Shown here one piece after another: positions 35,270 through 49,679 of a stretch of DNA of 64,000 nucleotides; position 1 is the first letter of the stretch, and each line of letters opens with the position of its first letter. The translations under genes and the position numbers were made by a program. The stretch comes from Syngnathus acus (lineage: Eukaryota > Chordata > Actinopteri > Syngnathiformes > Syngnathidae). The stretch covers positions 4,181,001 to 4,245,000 of the forward strand of contig NC_051094.1 in the NCBI RefSeq assembly GCF_901709675.1. The letters run 5' to 3'. The notes beneath the pieces were generated by a model. That model had not been told where the DNA came from and searched no databases. It saw only the letters and a list, made by a program, of their open reading frames with translations.

Positions 35270-35720
35270 GCTCTGCAACACCTTAATTACTTGCCTCCTT
35301 CCCTCATCTCCTCTTGGTCTTGTTTCCTTTCCTTGACTTGAATTCCTTCCTTTGACTCTTCCCGTCATCTCCTGGTCTTTCCTTTTCCTCGATTCCTATT
35401 TCCTCGACTCAATTCCTCAGCCACACTTTCTTTCCTTGACTCCTACTTTGCACTTGTTTCTGTCACTTGACTCCTTTTATCTCCTTTTCCTTCCTTGTTT
35501 CCTCCTCTTAACTTCATTTTATCTATCATCGTTTCCTATGCTGGATTTTTTTTTCTCTTCAATTCCTCAACTCTTTTCCTCCGCAACGTGTTCCTCAATG
35601 ATGTTGCTCCTTGTGGTCTCTTATTTCTTTCCATCCTTTATCGACAGAGTTTCCCTTATGCCATTGATTGCTCTCCTTCACCGCTTTTCCTTGCCACCTT
35701 GTTTCCTTTGCTTCAACCCT
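35270..35720. repeat. Pyrimidine-rich TTCCT/TTGACTC tract
   Basis: On the plus strand this stretch is dominated by C and T, with recurring TTTCCTTGACTC and TTCCTC words. It produces a long but spurious Leu/Phe/Ser-rich frame (35352-36101). Confidence 0.7.
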
Positions 35721-36648
35721 GGTTTCATGTCATTCGGTTCCATGTTTGTTCCATTCCAAGGCGTTGAGAACTTCACCGCCCTGGCATTCCAACCACAAGG
35801 ATTTCCCAGACGACTCACACTGTGTTTTACATGCCTCACAGACATTTCGTGCAAATGCTTGAACCATTTCATTCATTCTACACTGTGGAAATGCAAACAC
35901 CCTGTTCTCACACACACAGACAGACACAGAGGCAGCCTGAGGCCCCATTTTTGTGATGGGCGTAGATTAGCGGTCAGGACACTTCAAAGTGACACGCGCA
36001 TGCGCACACACTTGCACTCTAGAGCTGCCCACGCACATGGACTCACGCATATTCATTCAAGTTCATTCATAAGTTCTAAAAGAAAAAGGTATTTTCAGTA
36101 AAAAACACTTTTTTGAAGGTGTTAAAGGTTTTTTTTTTTCCTATCTACAAATTTTTATAGCTGCAAATTTTGTGGTTCATTTTACACCCAGACAATGTCA
36201 GGGATTTCAAAAACCTTATTAGCCATGTGTGGCTCAGAAGTAACCAGCAGGGTGAGGGTTCTTGGCCAGTAGCCTGTTGATCAGAACTGTCCAGAGCAAA
36301 GGTAAACGTTGGAAAAATAAAAAATAAATCATACACAAGGTCTCAATGGTAAGTTTGCTATGGGTGTGCATGTCCCTGCACAAAACACACTATCTCTATG
36401 GCAACCATTCATCACTCACCTGTTATCCTCCTGTGAACTACATCAAGGTGAGGTATGCCGGGGTTAACTTCAACACGCCCATTATATGTCCCCCCCCTCC
36501 CATCTCCGTATTGGTTGGCCAGGAAAATATTAAACCAGAAAAAAAAAAAATAATTGTTAGTGCTACAATACCACCACCTGCTGTTCAGTTATGTAATCAC
36601 ATGTCAAAGTGGGCAAACAAAAACGCAAAGAATGATTCAAAAAAGACA

Positions 36649-36654
36649 TTTATT
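36649..36654 (-). terminator. Candidate polyadenylation signal of the RING gene
   Basis: Minus-strand AATAAA about 690 bp beyond the stop codon. If used, the whole X-box-like repeat array would lie in the 3' UTR. Confidence 0.4.
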
Positions 36655-36779
36655 CACATTTAAACAAGGCGAAGAGAAAGGTACATTATTAAAAAGGTTA
36701 AATATTTAAGATTATTTTGCACCGTAAAAGTCTAAAACATGACATTACACAGAAAAGCAATATTTTCAGACACATTGGC

Positions 36780-37345
36780 AATGGTCAGTCTAAACATCCA
36801 CGCAGGCTGCCAGTCATCTTGCGGTATGCCGATAGTGACGTCATCACCACTAGCCTTTCCAGGGGCATCTTGAGCAGCATCCTGGTTGCCATAGAGACCC
36901 CAATTAAGCATACTGGACACTTTGGTTAGTGACTCTTGAGAATCATGGAAATTGTGTACGAGCATCACGTTGCCATGGAAACAAAATGCACAGTATCCTA
37001 CCAACATGGAGACATCTTTGCCATCATGGAGGCAGTTACTGAGCAGCTGTATCACCATGAAGTTTCTCAGCAGAGATTGTAGTGACGGCATCCTTGGTCA
37101 CCTTGGAAAGAAGTCACTCAGCATCCTAGTTACCATGGAGACTACAGCATCTTGGTCACCATGGAAAAAGCAAGTGTGTGCTTAGCGTCCTGCAGGTTGC
37201 CAGAGACAGTTGAGCATCTCGGACGGCACCCCGGGTGTCATGGAGACAAGTTGCCAAGCACCTCGGTTGTTAATACAGCGATCTCTGTCGTCACAAAAAC
37301 AGTGCAAGAATCCGGTTGCTATGGAGACAGCTGGCGAGCCTCTAG
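36780..37345. repeat. X-box-like minisatellite (GTTGCCATGGAGAC words)
   Basis: At least nine variants of GTTGCCATGGAAAC / GTTACCATGGAGAC occur, for example near 36887, 36969, 37008, 37129, 37157, 37238 and 37315. They are separated by GCATCCT- or GAGCATC-containing spacers of 25-45 bp. The motif resembles the RFX-factor X-box palindrome. Confidence 0.7.
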
Positions 37346-38365
37346 AGCTGGTCGGTGTTGTACGTGAGCAGGAAGACGACGATGACGGTGAGCACGATGG
37401 TCATGGTGAGCACCAGCGTTAGGAGCAAAGCTCGACATTGCGGCCGACCCGTCAGTCTGAACAAGGCCTCGCCCACGCCGCCTGATCTGCCGTTTTGGAA
37501 GGGAGGGCTAGGTAGACCCACATCCAACGACCTTATGGTGCAACGCCCCTGACCTTCCGATAACCTTGTGAAAAGACAGCAGGTGGAGTCTTGTAAATTG
37601 GATTTTGTTTTGCCATTTTCTACTTTTTAGAATTGATTGTTTATTGCCTTTGCTGTTGTACGGTATGTGGACTGCACTTTGTGGTTTTAAATTCTCAATA
37701 CACTGAGCGAAAGGACCTTAAAATGTCGCCATTATATATAGTATTAACAGCAAACACAATTACGAGATTTTTCAAGATGGTTTAGCACTGACGAGAAGGA
37801 CCCCCGCCCCCCCCTCACCTCACCTCTTGATCTGCAGCTTGCCCTTGCTGCGCTGGAAGCGAATGCTGTAGACGCGCTGCATGGCGGGCGGCAGGGACGC
37901 CAGCACGTCGGCGTCGGTGGCCAGCTGGGGCGGGCCGAGGGCGGGCAGCGGCGTCACGCGCCGGCACAGCGGGCAGCGGATGGCGGCGGGCTGCGCCGAC
38001 TTGACGTTGATGCGGGCCAAGCACTCCAGGCAGAAGGTGTGCTTGCACTGCAGCATCTTGGGGCAGCGGAAGACGTTGTTGAAGTTGCTGTAGCACACCC
38101 AACACTCCAAATCCGGGGATTGGTCCTCGGGGGGCGCCGACGAAGGTGGCGGGGAGGGGCGCAGGCCAGGCGACGGGACAGCCACGCACACCTGGCATGA
38201 CGGCGGGGGAAGCAAAGCCGGCGAGGTCGGCGGGCCGAGGTCGGAAACGGAGCGGAGCTGAGGAGAGGTGGGCGAACGGGCGTCGACTGCCGGGACGGCC
38301 GGGGTCGGGTACGGCGGCGGGCTCGGTGGTAATTCCGGCTCAGTTGAGTTCACGCAAGGATTCAT
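37342..38365 (-). CDS. RING-finger protein with C-terminal membrane helix (RNF183/223/225-like)
   Basis: Two coding exons, 38365-37824 and 37507-37342, join in phase to 235 aa. A Pro/Ser-rich N-terminus (MNPCVNSTEPELPPSPPP) precedes a C3HC4 RING at about residues 85-140: ECWVCYSNFNNVFRCPKM, LQCKHTFCLECLARI and RCPLCRR. Then MQRVYSIRFQRSKGKLQIK leads to a C-terminal hydrophobic helix (ALLLTLVLTMTIVLTVIVVF) and a short tail ending TDQL. RING plus a C-terminal anchor is the layout of the RNF183/RNF186/RNF223/RNF225/RNF152 E3 ligases on endomembranes. I cannot choose among them. The ATG is the first after a plausible acceptor (CCAG/GGGTC near 38412), so a 5' UTR exon is expected upstream. Confidence 0.85.
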
Positions 38366-38943
38366 GCTGGTCACTTTGACACAGAAGGGTGGTGCTTCAC
38401 CTTTGACCCCTGGAAACAACAGCAAATCATCAAATTTGTGAAGAGTAGGCAATACCGCGGATTGGGGAAAAATAATAAATTTTTAAAAATGCCTATAATT
38501 GCCACCACCCCCCCTCGCTCCACAAATAAATAAGCAAAAAAATTTCATTTATTAAAAGTAATTAGTATTTCCTCAAATTGAAACGCTGGCAGATTTAAAC
38601 AAATCACAGTCTACTTTAGATGACGAGAAATAACTCAATTCAAGCTCTGCAAATTGAAAAATAATCTGTTACCGCTTTTTCAAATGTTTGGCAAGTGTTG
38701 CAAGACTCCACCTCTTGCTTTTTTTTATCTTTTATCTAGATTTGGATAGCCGTGAGAGCAATACCCGCCTAAAACATGGCAAGTCAGCGCCGTGTTTTAT
38801 CTCTGACATCACAAAAAGATATTTGACAAGCTGACCTAACAAACCTTTGCTCTGATGACAAACGTCTTTTTGTTGGGTCCGAAGCATCGGCGTGACGGCG
38901 AACTTTGATGTGCACGGCTTTTGCCAACGATGCCATTGCATGA

Positions 38944-38969
38944 CCCCCCCCCCCCCCCCCCCCCCCCCC
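38944..38969. repeat. Poly(C) homopolymer, 26 bp
   Basis: An uninterrupted run of C on the plus strand. Its exact length is prone to sequencing error. Confidence 0.9.
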
Positions 38970-39817
38970 TCAGAATTAAATAACTCAACCTACTTTGGAG
39001 TTGCACAACAGTAGTACGCAAAAGAATCATTGGGATTAATTGCTCCTTAATAGAAAAATGCATTTCATACTGTTCAGTTATATTTAACTTTAGCATGCAA
39101 TGAATTTGAATCTTCTTTTCAAATATTTCTGTCAATTTCCACATAACTACAGTTGACCACTATGTGCAAAAGTTTCATTAGCATTGAAGTATTTTTTCCC
39201 CTTTAAGCAGCGTTAACTTTCAAATTGTATATTAAAATTAACACTCAGAAACAATATTAAGAATGATCATGAAATACTGCCAAGTGATGCAACTTTGCCC
39301 AAAAATGTTTGACCAGCTTTAACAGTTATTGCTGCAAAATAGAAATAAAAAGCAAATCGAGGCATAAGCTAGGCAATTTGGACTCAGTATCTGCCCTGGC
39401 AAAAAAATAAATAAAATAAAAAACCTGGGATAATTTGAAAATGTACCTTTTCAAAGATGGTGACGCTTTGTTTGGTGGAAACCAACCGAGCCGAATCTCC
39501 GACTTGAAGAGGAAAGCGTCCGTTCACAAAGGTGAAGGCGCTTGATGTGGAGCCATTGCAAATGGACCTCGGTGACCTCTTCCTGTTTAAAGGTGCAAAA
39601 ATAAGGCCAGCAAGCAGCTGAGGCAAGTCAAGCTGATTGTAAGAAGACTCTTTTCCTTTTTTTTTTTTCACTGATCATAAACGTAAAAAATAAAAGAAAA
39701 TCATGATCATGATGTGTGATGACTTGAATGACATTTGAATTCATAAGCAAAACAATGTAGGATTGTTACTAATTCTTCATTTCAAATCCATTGAGGTGGC
39801 GTACAAATTTCTGTTAT

Positions 39818-39872
39818 AAAAAGTCAAGTCAAGTCAAGTCAAGTTTATTTGTATAGCCCTCAATCACAAGCA
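39818..39872. mobile_element. SINE/LINE tail remnant with (AAGTC)n
   Basis: Four AAGTC copies are followed by AAGTTTATTTGTATAGCCCT, typical of teleost L2/SINE 3' ends. Confidence 0.5.
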
Positions 39873-40198
39873 TGTCCAAAAAAAAAGTCAAAAAGGGAAA
39901 CATTTGTCATTTATAGTCACAAAGGAGATGAATAAAACATGATCAGTCAAGAATTGAAAAGAACCCAAATGTCGTTAATCTACTCCAGATTGTGTTTTTA
40001 ATCAACAAAACTTTGTATCCCAGCAAAAGTAGCCTCAAGCCTTTTTCCTTCATAGCAGGAAGAACTCTGTTATTGTTTTTACAATGAAATGGGATTATTG
40101 CGAGAAGTCAAAATTTGATTAGTTTGACAGTAAACGGTAAAAAAAAATAAAAAAAATACATCGGTAATAATTTGGACTGTTTTTATGACTCGATGGTT

Positions 40199-42005
40199 CT
40201 ACTTGCACTTGCGGTGCACAACGGAGGCTCCAAACTCATTGTAGTCGTCCTTGGTCACCCAGCGCTCCTGGAAGGTGGGGAACGTGACCAGCAAGGAGCC
40301 GCCGATCCAAACCGAGTACTTCCTCTCTGCGGTAGCAATTACCTGCAATGACACCAAGGCCACCTTAGATGAGTCACCAACTGTTTTTTGCTCACTTCCA
40401 GATAAATGACTCCAGTTGCAGGACACCAAGCTAGTTTGGTTTAGCTAGCGGGGGGGGGGGGAAGTTCCACATCACAGTTGGCCAAGGCAATGGAATCAGA
40501 AGGTGTGAATTTGGACCTTCAGGAGGACACCAACCAGTCCATATGAGCTCTGCGGACTAACCCAAAAACCATTCAAGTTATACCTTGATATTAGTATTGG
40601 GTGGGGCCAGGGCGTTCATCTCCTTCTGCATTCTCTTGGCAATGCCGGGGAACATGGTGCTGCCGCCCGACAGCAAGATGTTGTAAAATAGATCATTCTG
40701 GATATTCTCCCTGCACAGCAGGACGCTGTCGTAGACTGTTTGGTGGACACTCGCAGACTCCTTACCTGAATGCAACAATGGCAAGAGGAAGGAACAGAAA
40801 CTAGAACCTGAGCAACATTCCTGACTTGATTTGAAGCGGTCAATGAACCGGAGTCAGGTTGGTACTTACCATGGAGGTCGGGCCGGAAGAGCAGCTCGGG
40901 GCATCGGAACCTCTCATTGCCGACATTGACAACTTGGCCATCGGGAAGCTTGTAACTCTTGTGCAGCTCAGATGAAGAAGTGGCTTTGTCCATCTCCTGC
41001 TTGAAGTCAAGCGCCACGTAGGTGAGCGTCTCCTTGATGTCTTTCACAATCTCACGCTGACCTGTGGGAAAAAAAAACGATTTTCGTTGAAGCGCAAATG
41101 CTGAAGCTAAAAGGAAGTTGCTGATACCGGTGGTGGGGAAGCTGGAGCCTCGCTCGGTCATGAGCTTCATCAGGTAGTCGGTCAGCTCTCTGCCGGCCAG
41201 ATCCAGGCAGAGGATGGCATCGGGGATCACCTGGCTCTGGTAGACGGGCACCACGCGAGTGACGTCGTCACCAGAGTCTACGACGATACCTGCGCAAAGG
41301 CGTCGTGTGAAACCCTCCACGAGAAAAGTGCGTCACGATCGCTTACCTGTGGTACGACCCGACAGGAACAGTGACAGGACAGGTTGGACGGCCACATACA
41401 TGGCAGATGTGTTAAAAGTCTCGAACATGATCTGCAGCATTGCCGAGGTTAGCGACGTCACAGGAGTGTAAAGTGTGTGTTGGACTGCCGCTGACCTGCG
41501 TCATCTTCTCCCTGTTGACCTTGGGGTTGAGCGGCGGCTCGGTCAGCAGGACACGGCAATCCTCGGGGGCCGCGCGAAGCTCGTTGTAGAAGGAGTGATG
41601 CCAGATCTGAAGCACATTTGAAGCAGTCAGCTCCATCCACCAAATTTTAGGTTTCAACCTGGCTCCAAATTTCTCAAAGACTCACTTTCTCCATGTCGTC
41701 CCAGTTGGTGATAATGCCACGTTGGATGGGGTACTTCAGATTCAGGATTTCCCTCTTGGTCTGGGCCTCAGCGCCCACGACAGGAGCAGAGCCCGTCGCC
41801 GTAGCCTGTAGCATGGCGCCGCGCCGCCGTTTGTTCATACCTTCTTCCATAGGCTCGCCTAGCTACCGCGCTATCGTCCTCCTACCGAGTCTTTGGGGTA
41901 ACCCACGACAGTTGGGAAGACAAATCGAGGGGCGTAGTCTCCAGCGAAACCGACCTTGCTCATGCCGGAACCATTGTCGAACACCAGAGCGAGCTTGTCG
42001 TCCAT
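40199..42005 (-). CDS. Divergent actin paralogue
   Basis: Eight exons join in phase: 42005-41886, 41805-41686, 41606-41496, 41431-41347, 41289-41128, 41061-40870, 40765-40584, 40342-40199; 371 aa against 375 for standard actin. Actin landmarks are intact: [14 protein letters not shown] (phosphate loop 1), [51 protein letters not shown] (phosphate loop 2), [38 protein letters not shown] and KYSVWIGGS. It is unusually diverged. The D-loop ([19 protein letters not shown]) is three residues shorter and lacks both oxidisable Met. The methylated His73 position reads Arg (YPIQRGI). The C-terminus is HRKCK rather than HRKCF. ATP-binding residues suggest it still folds and binds nucleotide. The split gene structure excludes a processed pseudogene. 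It is probably a tissue-restricted actin; I know no name for it. Confidence 0.92.
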
Positions 42006-43736
42006 TTCTGTCGTGTCACATTTCAAATCGTTTCAAGCATTCTGCTCCCGACATTGGACACCAAAAGATCACGATTGTTTTTGTTTTATTTTGAAGTCGG
42101 GGCCGGGTGTAGTCTCTAATGTGCTGAGGTTATCCATTTTTTATAGCGCTCAGTATAGACCTTTTCAAAATAAAAACCCTGCCACAATTTGGCTTTGGGT
42201 GTTTCTACACAACTCGTTAATGCACACACACCCACACATGCATGCACAGACACGCACAAACACACTCCCAACAAACATCATCCACACACATACGTGCACA
42301 AGCATACACGTACACACACTCACAGATCCATACACACTAACATGTATACACATTCACATACACACATCAGAACATATATGTACTATATATGCACACACAT
42401 ATATTTTTGTGTATAAATATTGACACCCAAATACTATATAAATGTAAATGCTGTGGACAAACACACACACACACACACACTCATACAGATGACAACTGTA
42501 CTCGTCTGACCTGTTGAGGTATGCCTAGTGCGTCTCTGGTTAGTCGAGGTGGATTTTTGATGGATTATTTCCCGGCGGACGCAGAAATACTACTGCTCGT
42601 ATAGTTAAGCTGTCTCTAATCGTCCGTGTGCTCCAAACTTGCACCAGGTGTGCCGCTCAACCTGCTTCACTTGGTATCCCAGCCAATTGGCTTGTGTATT
42701 AAGGCTTTTGGGGGGCGAGGTTTGGAGTTGGACTAGTTTATCTTGTTGGTTTCATCTTGTCTTTGTGCGAGTGTTTGCGTGTGCGTTGGATCTGCGGTGG
42801 CTTCGATGGTGTCTGGGCCGTGCTCCAGTCGAGCATTTAGCGGATGCGAGTGAGGGCGTGTGTGTCCCCATCTGTGTTTTCACTTGTGTGTGTACTTGCC
42901 TCTGCATGTAAGCATATTTTAGTTTGTTGTTTTGACATTTTACCACTGTCAGGTGTTTAGTGTACAAACGTCTGCTATTTTCGGCATGCCGGGCGCCGGT
43001 TGGTCCGCCTTGTCTGCGCCCCTCGGGCTTTGCAACATCAGGTTGGAGAGAGAGCAGCTGCAAACTGCTTGGGGCGTTGCTTTTGTAGGGATCTCATGCA
43101 CGGATCTCAAGGACCCTAACAGAAAAATGAACATCCACAAGCATCTAGAGGCATAGGAGTAACGACATGCAAAATGCTGGAAAAATCAGTGGACCAAATT
43201 TAGGTAGACCCACATGACCACAAAGAAAGTATGCGTGTGCGCGTGCGAGGAGTCTTGACAACGTGTGTAGAGGTCACGAGAGGTCATTAGGGCATTAGAG
43301 TACTGTCTCGTTTATGCCACGGAGCTATGTGCAGTTCGCATTTGGCTGCCGACTTGAGTCATCACATTTCGTTTATCGTTGCTAGTTTGATGGTGGCTGT
43401 CGGTGCTTTCTGCATGTTATGTTGCACTTGATGGATGAAGCTTCGACGTCCTTGCAGAGCTCCTTCTGTCACGATCAAGGTTGGGTGACCAAATGCTGAG
43501 TGGACAAAAGGGTTTATTTAAGGGAAAAAGGGAGGTGGAGACTGAATAACATGATTGCAGGTGACAACAAACGCGTACGGGACTAGCAAGTGAGGCGGCG
43601 TGGCAAAACGTTTATCGGCGGGGCCATCGGAGCCACCTGGGAACAGAGCCGTGACACCTTCGTCATTTGAAATTGAGGAGTGTATTTATTTAGTGTGCGA
43701 CCACATAAAGACAAAAGTCAAATTGTGAAATGATGA
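42006..43736. other. Gene-free interval with CA-rich repeats
   Basis: CA/ACAC microsatellite sequence fills about 42220-42480. The rest shows no recognisable exon. It should include the actin promoter and the lectin 3' flank. Confidence 0.5.
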
Positions 43737-43742
43737 TTTATT
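43737..43742 (-). terminator. Polyadenylation signal of the lectin gene
   Basis: Minus-strand AATAAA 38 bp after the lectin stop codon. Confidence 0.6.
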
Positions 43743-43779
43743 CCATCTTCAATAAACAAGATCATGATCATCAACCTGG

Positions 43780-44985
43780 TCAGCCAGTGTTGTCATCACC
43801 TACAAAACAAGATAATGGGTCAAAGTGTGTGTGTGCGCAAATCTTTGCACGTGTGTGTGTGTGCCTACTGTCAGCTTTGGCAGGCACGGGCAGCGGCGGC
43901 GCCTGTGCAATGCAGGTGTAGGCCGCCTGCAGGTATCGTGTGTTTTCCTTGCAGGGGTACTCTCCAAACACCACCTCGGTGACGGGAACCTCGCAAGAAC
44001 GCCGGTTACCACAGCTAACGCGTGCACACACACAAACACAGTCAGATAATGACACTTCTTGTTTCGGCTCAGGTGTGTGTGTGTGTGCGTCATCTCACAG
44101 GTCCTCCACCACCATCTCGGCCCACGGAAAGGCGCAAAAGACACCCTCGCCGTCGTCAGGGTGACGCTTGCCCTCCCCGCAGCGGGTACCCACTCCCACT
44201 TTGTACAGAATGTGGTCCAAACGAATCTTAAAACCTGACTCTGCAAAGGCACATATACAGCGAAAACATTTACACATACACACACATCTGCACGCACAAA
44301 AACACTAATTGTAACCTGGCCACAAAAAGACAAACAAAAAGCAGGCACAGATACAAACGCAACAAAAAAAGTACAAAAAACCCGAAATGAAGACAAAAAA
44401 CACAAAAAGCAGACTAATGCAGAAAACAGACATGCAGAAACACACACACGATGTACCCACGAGAGCGTAAAGACAAGAAGATGTGTATTTTCTTACCACA
44501 TGCCATCACAGCAGTGTCATTGTGACACGCATACACCACCACACCCTCTGTAAGACATCAACATCATTAATCATCATTAATATTGTGATCATCATCCTTA
44601 TCATTTGGGTGTTACGACAAAACCTACCGGATGTGCGAGAGAGAAAATAAAGCGCAGAAACCACTGGGGAAATAAAACATAAGTCATGTCATCTTCCTCA
44701 TTTTACATTCTCACGTCATGTTTGTGTGTATATATCCTGCAAATAGCCATACATATTTCATGTCATCCTATTTTCCAAAAGAGCCGTTAAAAGATATCCA
44801 CAAACAATTGGAAGGGTTGTAAAATCCAACCAGACTTGACGGATGAAAGATAAAAAACACAGTATACGTTCAAAACAACAATAAATTATTGTTAATGTCA
44901 ATGCATTGCAAAATAGCGACGGTGTCAATGATGTAAAATCAGCATTCTGGTTTTACTCACAGGCCACGGCGAGCATCCTGAACAT
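43780..44985 (-). CDS. Small secreted SUEL/rhamnose-binding-type lectin domain protein
   Basis: Six short exons join in phase: 44985-44961, 44663-44628, 44547-44497, 44240-44099, 44014-43869, 43799-43780; 139 aa. MFRMLAVALVSALYFLSR is a signal peptide. One domain follows with eight Cys in the SUEL (galactose/rhamnose-binding lectin) order: YACHNDTAVMACG, GTRCGEG, VFCAFPW, LCGNRRSCEVPVTEVVFGE, YPCKENTRYLQAAYTC. The C-terminal half (C-x5-C, VFG, PC, RYL, YTC) matches the family well. The N-terminal half lacks the usual YGR motif (ILYKVGVG). A short tail (PAKADSDDNTG) ends the protein, with no membrane anchor. It is likely a secreted lectin-fold protein. Sugar binding is doubtful without YGR. 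Fish rhamnose-binding lectins usually carry two or three domains; this has one. Confidence 0.8.
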
Positions 44986-46866
44986 GATGGCAGCGTCTTT
45001 CACGCAGGCATCCCAGTAAAGGCGCCACCGTTAACATGGCGGCTATTTAAACATCCGTCGTGGACAAGCACGCGCACGTCCCAAGCACGCAGGCTAGCCG
45101 CCGCCATCGCCGCGGGATAGCCCGCAACATGGGCCTCCTCGAACAGATGTGGCGAACATGTCGAAAACTGCACCACAACTTCGTAAATTGACATTTTTCT
45201 CCAGCATCCAGCTGTTTCAGCATTTTATGGGATGAACGCGACCGTGATGACAGACGGCGCTTCAAACCAAATCGACAAGAAAAGAAACTCAATATCCAAA
45301 TTTAAGCAGAGTGCTTGTTAGCGTCAAAACTTAAGCATGGCTGTTAATTTCAAAATTGTCCTCATTAAAACGTTCACATGAAGATAGTTAGCGTCAAACC
45401 TGTCAGCATCCAAATTTTTGCATTGTCAACTGTTAGCATTAAATTTCAACAAGGAAGCTGATAGCATCAAAACTCTTTGGATCGAAACCTTAGATTGGTG
45501 TTATTAGTGTCAAAAGTGTTTACATAAGGACTTTAACATTCCTTTTACCGGTTAGAATCAACATTTTAGCAGTAGGTGGCTAGTGTCACAACTGTATAAA
45601 ACTATTGCCGTCTAAATTTTAGCTGTACGTTTGATGAGACACACCAGAAACTGAGCTGACGGGTCCTGATGCTAATTGTTGGTTTTATGTTCACATTGGT
45701 TAAAAATAATATAAATTGTAGTTGACTTTATTCTGATGTATTTATAGTGTTTTAATTGATCAAATATTATTTTCTTGACATTGGTCTCTTTTAACATATT
45801 TACATGTATGTATGGATTTCATTGTCGTTTCAGATGTTTTATAGTTTTTCAGTTATTTGATTTTGAATGTAATTTTTTTCTTACACGTTTCCTTTACTTG
45901 AATACCTTTTTAGTTTCACTATGACGTCACAAAGTTTCAAGGGGTCAAAAAACCGAAAGTGAGGCCAGCCGCGATGAGGTCAACATATGACGTAGTACTT
46001 CACTGACCCACAATGCACCGCGCCGGCTGCTGAACGTTTACTTCTCTTTTGTCGTCTTCTCGTGAAACATACTCCTTGCGTGAGCGTGTTTGGCAATATA
46101 AAATGATGATGTGACGTCACAATAATATTACATTAGAGGTACTGATATGTGCACCGCTAGCGTAACAGTCGGGTACGTGGTATAGAAATCGTTCACGCCC
46201 GTGACTCGCACTGATCCTTCGGTTCATGCAAATGATGACTGGTGTAATCACGGGAACTCCGTGAGAAGGCATGCCCCCCTCTTGTTACGCAACATGTCTT
46301 AAGCCGTCTGACCATGAACTCACTTAGAAAATTAAAGATAAAGCTATGTTGAATAAATAACGAAAAGGGAAAGGTTAAAATGTAACGAAACATCGAGGTG
46401 TTAGCTAACGCTCATCTCTTTCGAAATTGCCCTGCTGTGGTCGTTCGCACTCGAGCACTGGTTGGTTACCTGAAATGACGCAAAAGTAACGTTGACATTT
46501 GTCATAAGGCATCAATGACATTTCTTCTAAATAATTCATCGACAAAATATCCAAACATCCCCAAGAGTCATAGGATCTGTTGTGGGCATTTTGAAATTTC
46601 GAACACTTTTAAGACGGTTGTGGAGGAAAGGTTCACCACGTCGTCTGATCTCGCGATGTTTGACAATACAACGTCTGAAACCTCGCGGTAACTCGTCGTG
46701 ATTCGTCACTACCAAACAAACATGGTGGCTTACCGACAGGTCCATGTGCTTCTTGTGAATCGAAACGGATCTACTTGAAGTCAGTTTGAATCATTTGTCT
46801 TTCTTTCCATCTTATTTCTGAAAAGAAGAGTGAAGCTTTAAGCTCCGCGGTGAGCATAAAGACAAC
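44986..46866. other. Intergenic between lectin and mak16, with degenerate repeats
   Basis: About 45310-45640 is built of diverged TTAGCGTCAAA / GTTAGCATCAAA words every 30-40 bp. The 45950-46860 part should contain the mak16 promoter, including a CpG-bearing stretch around 46010-46060. Frames here have no recognisable domain. Confidence 0.5.
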
Positions 46867-48880
<2,014 letters not shown>

Positions 48881-49679
48881 GAGCCGTCGCCATCAAACTG
48901 AACTGTGATGTTAGCGCAAACCCGGCATCGCTGTCAATCACAACTGCAAGTCCCGCGGCTACACAAAGTCCCCAAGATGTTTGTTTACGTGCAGCATTTT
49001 TTTTTGTAAATCTACTTCCTCATATATCAACAATTATGTGGACATAAAATGCTACACTGAAGGTCATTGTAACCATACAAATGCCAAGTTTTGCATAATG
49101 TTTAAGTTCCATTGTCTCCAATTAAATAGAGAAATGTCTTATTGGTCCATTTTCTTTTTAAGCCTAAATATTTTTGTGACAATATTATTGCTACATAACT
49201 GTGGGGGGGGCAATATAAATTAGGATTTACATTGAGTGACCCATTTAAAAAATTTAATCTAAAAGGACAGCACTGTTGCCCTTTTGTGTAGAAATGAACT
49301 CAGGTTCTAAATGTAAATGGCAATTTGTGAATTCATTATATACTAAAAAAAAAATCCTCATAACTAAACATGCAGTGGGTCAAATTGATCCATGTCCCAG
49401 AGAAACACAATAGGGTTCATGAAAGTTACTTTTTATTCTTCATTAAATCTTAATGACGTCATCCCATAATATGACCACCAAACATGGAGTCTTGAATTAT
49501 TTACAAAAATGTGAACCCCTGTATTGGTTGCACATGGAAGAAAATGCGTACTCGTGTACAATACAGTATAAGTAAAAGTCGAACACGTTTACGTGAAGGC
49601 GCCCCCTAAAGGCTGTAGAGCCATTTCAAAGTGAACAAAAAATATTTTTAAAAATCATTTTTGATTGGTTGAAATTTGA

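Larger units (their letters stand above)
38413..40198. other. Gene-free interval with poly-C tract and SINE-like tail
   Basis: A 26-bp C homopolymer lies at 38944-38969. AAGTCAAGTCAAGTTTATTT near 39832-39850, followed by GTATAGCCCTCAATCACAA, is a common fish retroposon tail. A frame with a start near 39671 has no recognisable domain. Confidence 0.5.

Noticed and set aside
35352-36101. 249-codon plus-strand frame, the longest uninterrupted one in the area
   Set aside because: It is a low-complexity pyrimidine tract giving Leu/Phe/Ser strings, with no domain and no splice logic.
36780-37345. Could the regularly spaced palindromes be a CRISPR array?
   Set aside because: The copies are diverged, spacing is irregular, the context is a vertebrate gene, and there are no cas genes.
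38366-38452. Upstream ATG extension of the RING protein (MPTLHKFDDLLLFPG...)
   Set aside because: A good acceptor (TTTCCAG/GGGTC) lies between it and the chosen ATG, so the extension is most likely intron.
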